The notes under the pieces are model-generated. The model was not told the DNA's origin. It made no database searches and saw nothing but the letters and a program-made list of their open reading frames with translations. 64,000 nt of DNA from positions 186,001 to 250,000 of the forward strand of contig NZ_PVBT01000004.1 of the NCBI RefSeq assembly GCF_002980555.1, read 5' to 3'. Both the position numbers and the translations under genes were made by a program. This DNA comes from Phyllobacterium myrsinacearum (GTDB taxonomy: Bacteria > Pseudomonadota > Alphaproteobacteria > Rhizobiales > Rhizobiaceae). Position 1 is the stretch's first letter. Every line of letters begins with the position of its first letter. Positions 54,986-63,349 of the stretch are shown here, in pieces.

Positions 54986-55384
54986 ATGGTTGAAGAAGCA
55001 AAAGGGACGAGGCCCGCTGAAAAGGTGTATTCAGAACCTGAAATTATTGCGAAACTCGAGAAAGATCTGCCGCACTGGCGCTATGAGAACGGCTGGATTC
55101 GTCGGAAATACAAGACGCATGGCTGGAAATCGACCCTGATGGTCATCAATACCATCGGTCATCTGGCCGAGGCGGCCTGGCATCATCCGGATCTCAAGGC
55201 ATCCTATGCCTGGGTGGAAGTCTTGTTGATGAACCATGCCGCCAAAGGCGTTACCGACAAGGACTTCGATCTTGCGGCGAAGATTGAAAGCGTTGTCCAA
55301 TGGCAGCCGGGCCAGGAGACGGGATCGCTTGAAGGGACGCCGCAAACTGACCAGCGCTTTGCCTATATCAAGTACGACAATTGA
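54986..55384 (+). CDS. Pterin-4a-carbinolamine dehydratase-like protein (DCoH family)
   Basis: A 132-residue protein related to 4a-hydroxytetrahydrobiopterin dehydratase: 'HWRYENGWIRRKYKTHGWKSTLMVINTIGHLAEAAWHHPDLKASYAWVEVLL' keeps the 'E.awHHPdl' core, with 'THAAKGVTDKDFDLA'-like helix ('NHAAKGVTDKDF'). In an H4MPT cluster it may protect or recycle the pterin (inference). GTGGAGG precedes the ATG. It lies 83 bp before fhcB. Confidence 0.88.
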   Translation: MVEEAKGTRPAEKVYSEPEIIAKLEKDLPHWRYENGWIRRKYKTHGWKSTLMVINTIGHLAEAAWHHPDLKASYAWVEVLLMNHAAKGVTDKDFDLAAKIESVVQWQPGQETGSLEGTPQTDQRFAYIKYDN

Positions 55385-55467
55385 TCCCGTAAACTTTTGC
55401 ATCTGCGCAGGGTTCACATTCTAGAAAAAATAGCTAAGCTCAGGTTGGCACCAGAAAGTTGCGGAAT

Positions 55468-56565
55468 ATGTCGGTTGCATGGATTGGCAGCCAGCCGGTA
55501 CCTTTGACGGATGCAATTCGGAACGCTGCGAAGCTTCTGGCATCATGCCGCTGCCCAGTTTTTACTCTCGATACGGATGTGCATGGTACGCGCAGCACCA
55601 TCGCGTTGGCGACCATGTTGGGCGGCGCCTACGATCATGCCAAGGGTCAGGTGCTTGCAAATGAAGTTGCATTGTTCACAAATCATGGCGGCATGTTCAC
55701 GACGCCGGGAGAAGCGCGCCGTCGCTCCAGCCTGATCATTCTGGTCGGTGAAATCCCGCCCCTGCATCACGACCTTTTGCAGGCCTGGGCGACTTCGCAA
55801 CCCGATCTTGGCGACAAACACACCCGTCGCTGGTTTCATATCGCGGGCGATGAAACGAGTTCATCGTATGGCAAACGTCTGCGGCAGTTGAAGGCTAAAC
55901 CGCTGCGCGGCGAGGGCCTTTCACTGGAAGCGACACTGGCGCTTCTGCGGGCTCGATTGCAGCACCGTCCTGCATTGTCCTCGCTGAGCAATATCGATTC
56001 TCTTGAAAAGGCCCTGGCGAGCGCGCAGTTCCCGGTTTTCGTGTTTTCCGGCGGTTCAGTTGAAGCCGCGGGTCTCGTCATGTTGCAGGGGTTGATCGCC
56101 GACCTGAACAGAAAGGGGCGTGCCAGCAGTGTATTCCTGCCGGCTGACGACGATGCATGGGGTTCTGCTCTTGCCTCGCTGTGGATGACCGGATTTCCAC
56201 TCCGGACAGGTTTTATCAATAGCCTCCCAAGCTATGACCCGGTGCAATGGGACGTCCAGCGCATGATTCATGCAAAGGAAACGGATCTTCATGTCTGGGT
56301 GTCGGGGCGCGGCGGTCAAACTCCCCCCAAAGGGGGAAAGGTCGTCTTGATTTCGTTGAGTCGGACCGACGTTCCAACATCTGGTGCGGCGGTAACGATT
56401 GCCGTTGGCCAGGCCGGGGTCGATCACGATGGGGTTGCCTATTCGAGCCGGATCGGCACGTTCAGAGCGGTCCAGGCCGCCACGCCGTCGCATCTGCCCA
56501 GTGTTTCAAAGGTCATAGGCCAGTTGGCTGATGCGCTGCCCGGACGAAGGGAATTCGCATGCTGA
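55468..56565 (+). CDS. fhcB: Formyltransferase/hydrolase complex subunit B (FhcB)
   Basis: A 365-residue subunit related to formylmethanofuran dehydrogenase FwdB/FmdB. It keeps the fold ('VFTLDTDVHGTRSTIALATMLGGAYDHAKG', 'NEVALFTNHGGMFTTPGEARRRSSLIILVGE'), but the only N-terminal cysteines are at about residues 30 and 32 and no Fe-S or molybdopterin Cys motif is seen, as known for bacterial Fhc. The complex hydrolyses formyl-methylofuran to formate. The ATG at 55468 is preferred over a TTG at 55459. Confidence 0.92.
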   Translation: MSVAWIGSQPVPLTDAIRNAAKLLASCRCPVFTLDTDVHGTRSTIALATMLGGAYDHAKGQVLANEVALFTNHGGMFTTPGEARRRSSLIILVGEIPPLHHDLLQAWATSQPDLGDKHTRRWFHIAGDETSSSYGKRLRQLKAKPLRGEGLSLEATLALLRARLQHRPALSSLSNIDSLEKALASAQFPVFVFSGGSVEAAGLVMLQGLIADLNRKGRASSVFLPADDDAWGSALASLWMTGFPLRTGFINSLPSYDPVQWDVQRMIHAKETDLHVWVSGRGGQTPPKGGKVVLISLSRTDVPTSGAAVTIAVGQAGVDHDGVAYSSRIGTFRAVQAATPSHLPSVSKVIGQLADALPGRREFAC

Positions 56566-58193
56566 TCCGGTTATCAGGTGGTGACGTCGTCGACCCCGTC
56601 AACGGCAAAACCAGCCAGCGTGACGTTTGGATCAGAGACGAAGTGCTTGTCGATGCGCCAAAGGGCGAAGCGGCCGATCAAACCCATGATGTTTCGGGTT
56701 GTATCGTCATGGCCGGCGCTATCGATATTCATTCCCATATCGGTGGTGGTAATGTGAACACCGCACGTCTGCTTCTGCCGGAGCACCATGCGGCACACAT
56801 GCCAAGGCCTGCCAATACGCCACTGTCGAATGCAGGCTGGTCGACTTTCCAGACCGGCTGCCTCTATGCGCAAATGGGTTTCACGACGGTGGTGGAGCCG
56901 GCCATGGCACCCTATACCGCGTTGCATACGCACCTGGAGCTGGCCGATATTCCAATTATTGACAGGGCGACATTGGCGATACTCGGCAATGACGATTTTA
57001 CCCTGTCCTTGCTGCGTGACGGCAAATCGTCGGCAATGATCGACGACTATGTGGCATGGGTGGTCGGTTCAACACGCGCTCTTGGTGTCAAAGTCATCAA
57101 TGCCGGCGCCGCTGCGGCATTCAAGGACAATGTCCGCTCGTTCTCTCTGGATGATGTGGTTCCGGAATATGGCGTCAGCTCGCGCAAGATCGTCAAGTCG
57201 CTTCAGTCTTCCGTGACCCGGCTTGGCATCCCGCATCCGCTGCATGTCCACGCCAACAATCTCGGTATTGCCGGCAGCGCCGATACGGCGGCTGCAACCA
57301 TCGCGGCAACGGAGGGCGTGCCCCTACATCTGGCCCATCTGCAATTCTATGGCTATGGGACCGGAGGCAAGCGGAAGTTCTCGTCGGAGGCAGCGCGGCT
57401 GGCCGAAGCCGTCAATGCCAATCCCGATGTCACAATCGATGTCGGTCAGGTCATGTTCGGTCAGACCGTGACAATTTCCTCAGACGTAATGCGGCAGTTT
57501 TCCGCCATCGGCAATGCCAGTCCGAAGAAGACGATCATCTTTGATGGCGACGGCAATGGCGGTGGCGGAATCGTGCCCTACCGCTACAAACAGGATTATT
57601 ACGGTTCGCTGCAATGGGCTATCGGGCTTGAACTCTTCCTGCTGATCGCCGATCCATGGCGGGTGTTCTTCACAACCGATCATCCCAACGGCGCACCATT
57701 CACGGCCTATCCGGAATTGTTCGAGCTGCTGATGAGCAGTGCGTCCCGCGATGCGAAATCGGCGGAACTCAATGCTGCCGCGCTGGAACTGACAACGCTC
57801 GCGTCAGTTCGTCGTGAATATACCCTGGAAGAGATCGCGATCATGACCCGGGCGGCGCCCGCCAAACTGCTTGGCCTCAAGGATCGCGGTCATCTGGGGG
57901 CAGGGGCTATCGCCGATATCGCCGTATACCGGAAGGGCAGGGATATCGCCAAAATGTTCCGCGAGGCGGCATTGGTTTTCAAGAATGGCGATCTGGTCGT
58001 TAAAAATGGCAAGGTCAGTCAATATCGTTGGGGCAAAACCCTTCGGCTCAATCCGCCGCCCGATAAGGCGATCATCAAGCGCATGAAGGCCTATCACGAA
58101 GAGCGTTATGGACTGTCGCTGGACTGGTTCACATTTCCGGATTCTGCCATCCAGCGCGACGAACCCTTTGCCGAGGTGCCATGCAACAGTTGA
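56559..58193 (+). CDS. fhcA: Formyltransferase/hydrolase complex subunit A (FhcA)
   Basis: A 544-residue amidohydrolase-fold subunit that hydrolyses formyl-methylofuran. Metal-binding motifs: 'AIDIHSHIGGGNVNTARLLLPE' (HxH), 'PHPLHVHANNLG', 'LHLAHLQFYGYG' and 'FFTTDHPNGAPF' (catalytic Asp). It overlaps fhcB by 7 nt and fhcD by 13 nt. Length is that of bacterial FhcA. Confidence 0.95.
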   Translation: MLIRLSGGDVVDPVNGKTSQRDVWIRDEVLVDAPKGEAADQTHDVSGCIVMAGAIDIHSHIGGGNVNTARLLLPEHHAAHMPRPANTPLSNAGWSTFQTGCLYAQMGFTTVVEPAMAPYTALHTHLELADIPIIDRATLAILGNDDFTLSLLRDGKSSAMIDDYVAWVVGSTRALGVKVINAGAAAAFKDNVRSFSLDDVVPEYGVSSRKIVKSLQSSVTRLGIPHPLHVHANNLGIAGSADTAAATIAATEGVPLHLAHLQFYGYGTGGKRKFSSEAARLAEAVNANPDVTIDVGQVMFGQTVTISSDVMRQFSAIGNASPKKTIIFDGDGNGGGGIVPYRYKQDYYGSLQWAIGLELFLLIADPWRVFFTTDHPNGAPFTAYPELFELLMSSASRDAKSAELNAAALELTTLASVRREYTLEEIAIMTRAAPAKLLGLKDRGHLGAGAIADIAVYRKGRDIAKMFREAALVFKNGDLVVKNGKVSQYRWGKTLRLNPPPDKAIIKRMKAYHEERYGLSLDWFTFPDSAIQRDEPFAEVPCNS

Positions 58194-59089
58194 GCCGCAA
58201 TGGCGTTCTTATTGACGATACCTTCGCCGAAGCTTTCGGCATGCGTGCGACGGCGATCATCATCACTGCGCCGACCCTGAAATGGGCGCGGCAGGCCGCT
58301 ATCACCATGACGGGCTATGCAACCTCCGTTATTGGCTGCGGTTGCGAGGCCGCGATTGATGTCGATTTGCCCGCATCCAAGACGCCGGATGGGCGGCCGG
58401 GATGCCGCGTGATGATTTTTGCCATGGGAACCGACGATCTGCAGAAGCAATTGAAAAGCAGGCTCGGCCAATGCGTGCTGACTTCGCCGGGAAGTGCCTG
58501 TTTTGCCGGTCTCGAAGGTACGGCACCGCTCGACCTCGGCAATTCGCTGCGTTACTTCGGCGACGGCTGGCAGATATCCAAGAAATTTGGCGGAAAGCAT
58601 TATTGGCGCGTTCCTGTCATGGATGGCGAGTTCCTGTGTGAAGCAACAACGGGGCTGACCAAGCTTGCGGTTGGCGGCGGCAATCTGCTGTTTCTCGCGG
58701 CCGATAACGCCAAAGCCCTGAATGCAGCGGAATATGCGGTTGCCGCTATCGAGAAAGTAGCGGGGGCAATCATGCCATTTCCCGGCGGCATTGTCCGTTC
58801 CGGTTCGAAAGTGGGCGGAAAATACAAGGGGATGATGGCTTCGACCAATGACGCCTTTGCACCGACATTGCGCGGCGTTGTCGACAGTGCCTTGACGCCC
58901 GGGGTCAACGCTGTGCTTGAAATCGTCATTGACGGAGAGACCAGTGACGCGGTTGCGGCTGCCATGCGCGCGGGGTTGAAGGCGGCCATTGATCTTGGTC
59001 CGGCGAAAGGCGCGTTGCGGATAAGCGCTGGCAACTACGGCGGCAAGCTTGGCAAATTCCATTATCATCTGAAGGATTTGCTGCCATGA
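58181..59089 (+). CDS. fhcD: Formylmethanofuran:H4MPT formyltransferase (FhcD/Ftr)
   Basis: A 302-residue formyltransferase moving the formyl group from H4MPT to methylofuran. Typical: 'NGVLIDDTFAEAFGMRATAIIITAPTLKWARQAAITMTGYATSVIGCGCEAAID', 'PGGIVRSGSKVGGKYKGMMASTNDAF'. It starts within the last codons of fhcA and ends in an ATGA overlap with fhcC, so the four subunits are tightly coupled. Confidence 0.95.
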   Translation: MQQLSRNGVLIDDTFAEAFGMRATAIIITAPTLKWARQAAITMTGYATSVIGCGCEAAIDVDLPASKTPDGRPGCRVMIFAMGTDDLQKQLKSRLGQCVLTSPGSACFAGLEGTAPLDLGNSLRYFGDGWQISKKFGGKHYWRVPVMDGEFLCEATTGLTKLAVGGGNLLFLAADNAKALNAAEYAVAAIEKVAGAIMPFPGGIVRSGSKVGGKYKGMMASTNDAFAPTLRGVVDSALTPGVNAVLEIVIDGETSDAVAAAMRAGLKAAIDLGPAKGALRISAGNYGGKLGKFHYHLKDLLP

Positions 59090-59904
59090 AAGCTTTGACC
59101 TTCTCGCTGTTGGCCCAACCGGACGAACGTCTGGATCTATCATGCCTGACGCCCGCCGCTTTGGCCGGACTGGCTGATGTCCAGATTGCCAAACTGCGCA
59201 TCGGGACGAGCCGTAATCCGGCCCTGGTTGGCGATGTATTCAGGATCACCGGTAAGGATGTGAACAATATCGTGTTCGAGGGCGGCAGTTCGCGGTTTGA
59301 CAAGTTGGGGGCAGGGCTGAGCGCTGGTGCAGTCCGAGTGATGGGGGATGTCGGCAACCAGGCGGGCAGAAGGCTGTCCGGAGGCACGCTGTATGTGGAC
59401 GGGAGTGCTGGAACCCATGCGGGTTCGGGCATGATCAATGGACGGCTCGAGATCAAAGGCAATGCCGGAGACTATCTCGGCGGATCGCTTGCCGGTGAAA
59501 CCTCCGGCATGGAAGGCGGCCTGTTGATCGTCCGCGGGAAGGCTGCAGATTATGCGGGGGACCGCCTTCGCCGCGGAACGATCGCGATACTCAAAGGCTG
59601 TGGCAATTATGCCGGTTATCGCATGATCGCCGGAACACTTGTCATTACCGGCCGTACCGGCGCCATGACTGGCTATCTCATGAAGCGCGGTTCATTGCTG
59701 CTTGATCGCCCGCCGGAGAATTTGTCGCCAACTTTCATGCCGTGCGGCGAGCCTGATATCGCTTTCTCCCATCTGTTCGATCGCTTTCTTATGGATGAGA
59801 AAATCATCGACAAACCGCTTCTCGGCCCGAAGCCGGGAAAATATGGCGGCGATACTGCGGTGTCCGGCAAAGGGGAAGTACTGTTTCGACAACGATATCG
59901 TTGA
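59086..59904 (+). CDS. fhcC: Formyltransferase/hydrolase complex subunit C (FhcC)
   Basis: A 272-residue subunit of the glutamate synthase alpha (GXGXG) beta-helix fold: repeated 'GAGLSAGAVRVMGDVGNQAGRRLSGGTLYVDGSAG' and 'MINGRLEIKGNAGDYLGGS'. It completes the Fhc complex. The last codons contain the perfect palindrome CAACGATATCGTTG (59890-59903) that reaches into the stop codon. Confidence 0.94.
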   Translation: MKALTFSLLAQPDERLDLSCLTPAALAGLADVQIAKLRIGTSRNPALVGDVFRITGKDVNNIVFEGGSSRFDKLGAGLSAGAVRVMGDVGNQAGRRLSGGTLYVDGSAGTHAGSGMINGRLEIKGNAGDYLGGSLAGETSGMEGGLLIVRGKAADYAGDRLRRGTIAILKGCGNYAGYRMIAGTLVITGRTGAMTGYLMKRGSLLLDRPPENLSPTFMPCGEPDIAFSHLFDRFLMDEKIIDKPLLGPKPGKYGGDTAVSGKGEVLFRQRYR

Positions 59905-59949
59905 GGACCTGAGCCAAATTCAGTGATGGTTGCCTATGAACTGTATACT

Positions 59950-60018
59950 TTATTGGTGCCAATAATAGAGAAAATTGTCGACAATATCGTTGACAAAGCC
60001 AAATCCTTGTGGCCTATG
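59950..60018 (+). promoter_or_regulatory. Operator-like repeats and candidate promoter upstream of the ABC genes
   Basis: Three elements lie before the binding-protein gene: TTATTGG/CCAATAA (59950-59965, 2-nt spacer), the perfect 12-bp palindrome ATTGTCGACAAT (59974-59985), which looks like a GntR-type operator, and TTGACA (59990-59995) followed 17 nt later by CCTATG (60013-60018), a possible -35/-10 pair. The palindrome just upstream of the -35 suggests a regulated promoter. Confidence 0.45.
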
Positions 60019-60078
60019 GAGGGAAATAAAAGTCGCGGGCAAGCCTAGCGACGGGGCACACACGAGGAGGAAATGCCG

Positions 60079-61647
60079 ATGACGCGACTGCGAAAATCCG
60101 TCTTGGTGGCAATGACATCGTTGCTATTGTTTGGAACGGCGGCAGAGGCTGCGACACTGCGGTGGGCCGGGCAACGGGACATATTCTCACTCGATCCCTA
60201 TTCCTACGGCTCGACCTCTAATCTGGCATTTCTCAATCACATCTATGAGGGCCTGGTCCGCTACACGCCGGAGTTCAAGGTTGTTCCGGCGCTGGCCACG
60301 GAATGGCAGCTCATCGACAATAAGTACTGGCGTTTCAAGCTCCGCCAGGGCGTGAAATTCCACAATGGAGCGGACTTTACCGCGGATGACGTCATTGCAT
60401 CGCTTAAGCGCGTGAGTGATCCGAGCTCGCCGCTCAGGGGTAATATTCCACTCTACGTCGGGTCGAAAAAGGTCGACAATTATACGGTCGATATCGAAGT
60501 CTCAGCGCCATCGCCGCTCTTCCTCAACGATCTGACGAACATCTTCATGTTCAATGCGCAATGGCTGGTCGACAACAAGAGCGAGAAGCCCACCGATGTG
60601 GGCGCGCAGGTCGAGGGCTATACAACCTATCACACCAATGGGACCGGGCCTTTCAAGCTCGAAAGCCGCGTTCCCGACGCCAAGACGATCCTTGTCGTGA
60701 ACGACGCCTGGTGGGACGAGAAAAAGCACAATATCGATCGCATCGAGTTTACGCCGATTACATCCGCCGCGACGCGCGTTGCCGCTCTGTTGTCGGGAGA
60801 GGTCGATCTGGTTGACGCGGCCCCTATCCAGGATATCAGTCGCCTTGAATCAACACCGGGTATCAAGGTCGATAAGCGCTCGGATCTGCGAACCATTTCC
60901 ATTGCATTCAATCGCCGGGAAAGGCTGACGGACGGTCGTGACAATCCGTTCAACGATCTGCGGGTGCGGCAGGCGTTCGACCATGCGATTGACCGGGATC
61001 TGATCAACAAGAAAGTCATGCGCGGACTGGCGCATCCCGCCGGTGCATTGGTCGCGCCGGAAATACCGGGCTACAGCGCGGAGCTGGATAAGCCTGCAAC
61101 CTATGATCCGCAATTGTCGCGCAAGCTTCTGGCCGAGGCCGGGAAGAGCGATCTTGCCTTTACCTATCTTTGCATGAACGATGAAAGCGTGAACGAGGAG
61201 GACGTTTGCTCTGGTGTCGTCAACATGCTGACGCGTGCCGGCTTCAAGCCGACGCTCGATATCGGCCCGCGTGCCGTGCAGACGCCAAAACGCTCGAGCG
61301 GTAAATCCGACGTGTACATGGTGGGCTGGGCCAACGAACCCACGCTTGATGCCTATTCGATCCTGGTTCAGGTGCTTTCCACCCGTCATGGCGCCGATGG
61401 TGTCGCAAACTATGGTGGCTGGTCCTATCCCGAACTCGACAAGATGGTCAAAGAGGCCGCCACGGAGCAGGATCGCGACAAGCGCCTGGCCATTGAAACC
61501 GCCGCGCTCAAATTTGCCAAGGATCAGGCAATCATGATCCCGCTGCACCAGCAGCCGATGGCATGGGCCATGACCAGCAAGATCGAGAATGTCGTGATCC
61601 GGGCTGACAACAAGCCGCGGCATTGGCTGACGCGCATGACCGACTGA
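60079..61647 (+). CDS. Peptide-family ABC transporter substrate-binding protein, copy 1
   Basis: A 522-residue periplasmic protein (SBP family 5). Signal peptide to about residue 22 (AEA-A). Motifs: 'LRWAGQRDIFSLDPYSYGSTSNLAFLNHIYEGLVRYTPEF', 'WRFKLRQGVKFHNGADFTADDV' and 'VYMVGWANEPTLDAYSIL'. The second ATG (60079) is chosen because GGAGG is 8 nt before it, versus 2 nt for the first (60073). It is followed by a paralogue and a permease. Substrate unknown. Confidence 0.9.
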   Translation: MTRLRKSVLVAMTSLLLFGTAAEAATLRWAGQRDIFSLDPYSYGSTSNLAFLNHIYEGLVRYTPEFKVVPALATEWQLIDNKYWRFKLRQGVKFHNGADFTADDVIASLKRVSDPSSPLRGNIPLYVGSKKVDNYTVDIEVSAPSPLFLNDLTNIFMFNAQWLVDNKSEKPTDVGAQVEGYTTYHTNGTGPFKLESRVPDAKTILVVNDAWWDEKKHNIDRIEFTPITSAATRVAALLSGEVDLVDAAPIQDISRLESTPGIKVDKRSDLRTISIAFNRRERLTDGRDNPFNDLRVRQAFDHAIDRDLINKKVMRGLAHPAGALVAPEIPGYSAELDKPATYDPQLSRKLLAEAGKSDLAFTYLCMNDESVNEEDVCSGVVNMLTRAGFKPTLDIGPRAVQTPKRSSGKSDVYMVGWANEPTLDAYSILVQVLSTRHGADGVANYGGWSYPELDKMVKEAATEQDRDKRLAIETAALKFAKDQAIMIPLHQQPMAWAMTSKIENVVIRADNKPRHWLTRMTD

Positions 61648-61734
61648 TCTGCAGCGCCTTTGGCGCTGTCTGATAACCAAGGCAAGACCTCCGTTCAAGG
61701 AGGCGGCAAACGTCCAGAAGCGGAGCAAACCACA

Positions 61735-63294
61735 ATGTTGAAGCAACTAGGCCTCGCGGCCACGGTGGCAATGAGCCTGATTTTTCCAGGCCAAGCCGCA
61801 ACACTCAAATGGGGCGCGCCCCATGATATATACTCGCTCGATCCATATTCCTACGGTGACAGTTATACGCTTGCCTTCCTCAATCACGTCTATGAAGGCC
61901 TGGTCCGGTACGACGCCAAGCTGAAGATTGAGCCGGCCCTTGCCACATCGTGGGAGACGATGTCGGACACGGTCTGGCGGTTTCATCTGCGCAAGGGAGT
62001 GAAGTTCCACAACGGTGCGGGTTTTACCGCCGATGACGTCTTGGCCTCGCTCACCCGCGTCAGCGACAAGACCTCGCCCCTGCGTGGAAATCTGCCCGCC
62101 TACAAATCGGCAAAAAAGGTTGATGACTATACTATCGACATCGAGCTGACGGGGCCGTACCCGCTTCTGCTCAATGACTTGACCAATATTCACATCTTCA
62201 ATGCGGCTTGGCTCGCCGACAACAATTCGCTGAAGCCGACCGATGTCGGCGCAAAGCTTGAGGGCTATGCGACCTATCATGCCAATGGCACCGGCCCTTT
62301 CGTCATTGAAAGCCGGGTCCCGGACAGCAAGACGGTTCTCGTCAAGAATCCGAATTGGTGGGACAAGTCTGAAACCAATGTCGACCGTATTGAATTCACG
62401 CCGATAACATCGGCAGCCACTCGTGTTGCGGCTCTCCTGTCAGGCGAGATCAACTTCACCGATAACGCGCCCTCCCAGGACCTGCCCCGCCTCTCGGCCC
62501 AGCCTGAACTCAAGGTCATGGAGCGGACCGATCTGCGGACGGTCATGATGGGGTTCAATCGCAAGCCGAAGCTCACCAACGGTGATGATAACAAGTTCAA
62601 CGATCTGCGTGTGCGGCAGGCATTCGCCCATGCGCTCGACCCGCAATTGATCCAGAAACGCATCATGCGCGGTAAATCGCGCACGGCGGGTGCAATCATC
62701 GCACCGGAAATTCCGGGTTATACCGAGGCGCTCGACAAGCCGGTGTCCTACGATCCGGAACTGTCCAAGAAACTGTTGGCAGAGGCTGGAGCAAAAGATT
62801 TCGCTTTCACGCTCGTGTGCACGACCGACGCTTATGTCAACGAAGAAGAGCTCTGCCAGGGCATGGTCAACATGCTGAGCCGTGCCGGCTTCAAACCGCA
62901 GCTCGATATTGCACCGGTGGCTGCTCAAACGCCAAAACGCACCAATGGCAAGGCTGATGTCTATCTCATCGGTTGGGCGAACGAGCCGATGCTCGACAGC
63001 TATTCCATCCTGCTTCAGATGATTCAGACGAAGACGGACAATGCCGGTGTCTTCAACTGGGGAGGCTGGAGCTATCCTGAAATCGACAAGCTGGTCATAC
63101 AGGCCTCGACGGAGATGGACAGGAGCAAGCGGCTGGCGCTGCAGACCAAGGCCCTGCAGATGGTCAAGGATGAGATCATCATGCTTCCCTTGCATCAGCA
63201 GCCTATGGCCTGGGTGATGACGGGCAAGATCGACCATATCGTTCAACTGCCCGACAACAAGCCCCGTCACTGGTTGACGCATTTTGCCAAGTAG
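61735..63294 (+). CDS. Peptide-family ABC transporter substrate-binding protein, copy 2
   Basis: A 519-residue periplasmic protein closely related to the preceding one throughout ('ATLKWGAPHDIYSLDPYSYGDSYTLAFLNHVYEGLVRYDAKL', 'WRFHLRKGVKFHNGAGFTADDV', 'VYLIGWANEPMLDSYSIL'). Signal peptide about residues 1-20. The start at 61735 gives a proper signal; the in-frame upstream part is polar. Tandem duplication is likely. Both may serve the same permease with different ligands (inference). Confidence 0.9.
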   Translation: MLKQLGLAATVAMSLIFPGQAATLKWGAPHDIYSLDPYSYGDSYTLAFLNHVYEGLVRYDAKLKIEPALATSWETMSDTVWRFHLRKGVKFHNGAGFTADDVLASLTRVSDKTSPLRGNLPAYKSAKKVDDYTIDIELTGPYPLLLNDLTNIHIFNAAWLADNNSLKPTDVGAKLEGYATYHANGTGPFVIESRVPDSKTVLVKNPNWWDKSETNVDRIEFTPITSAATRVAALLSGEINFTDNAPSQDLPRLSAQPELKVMERTDLRTVMMGFNRKPKLTNGDDNKFNDLRVRQAFAHALDPQLIQKRIMRGKSRTAGAIIAPEIPGYTEALDKPVSYDPELSKKLLAEAGAKDFAFTLVCTTDAYVNEEELCQGMVNMLSRAGFKPQLDIAPVAAQTPKRTNGKADVYLIGWANEPMLDSYSILLQMIQTKTDNAGVFNWGGWSYPEIDKLVIQASTEMDRSKRLALQTKALQMVKDEIIMLPLHQQPMAWVMTGKIDHIVQLPDNKPRHWLTHFAK

Positions 63295-63349
63295 AAGTGG
63301 CGGTTTGCCGCGACGGGTTCAAGGCAGACAGAATTAAGGGAGGCGACAG

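Noticed and set aside
55468-56565. Molybdenum/tungsten formylmethanofuran dehydrogenase subunit B
   Set aside because: No Fe-S motif and no active-site Cys region; with FhcA, D and C beside it, the hydrolytic bacterial complex is the better reading.
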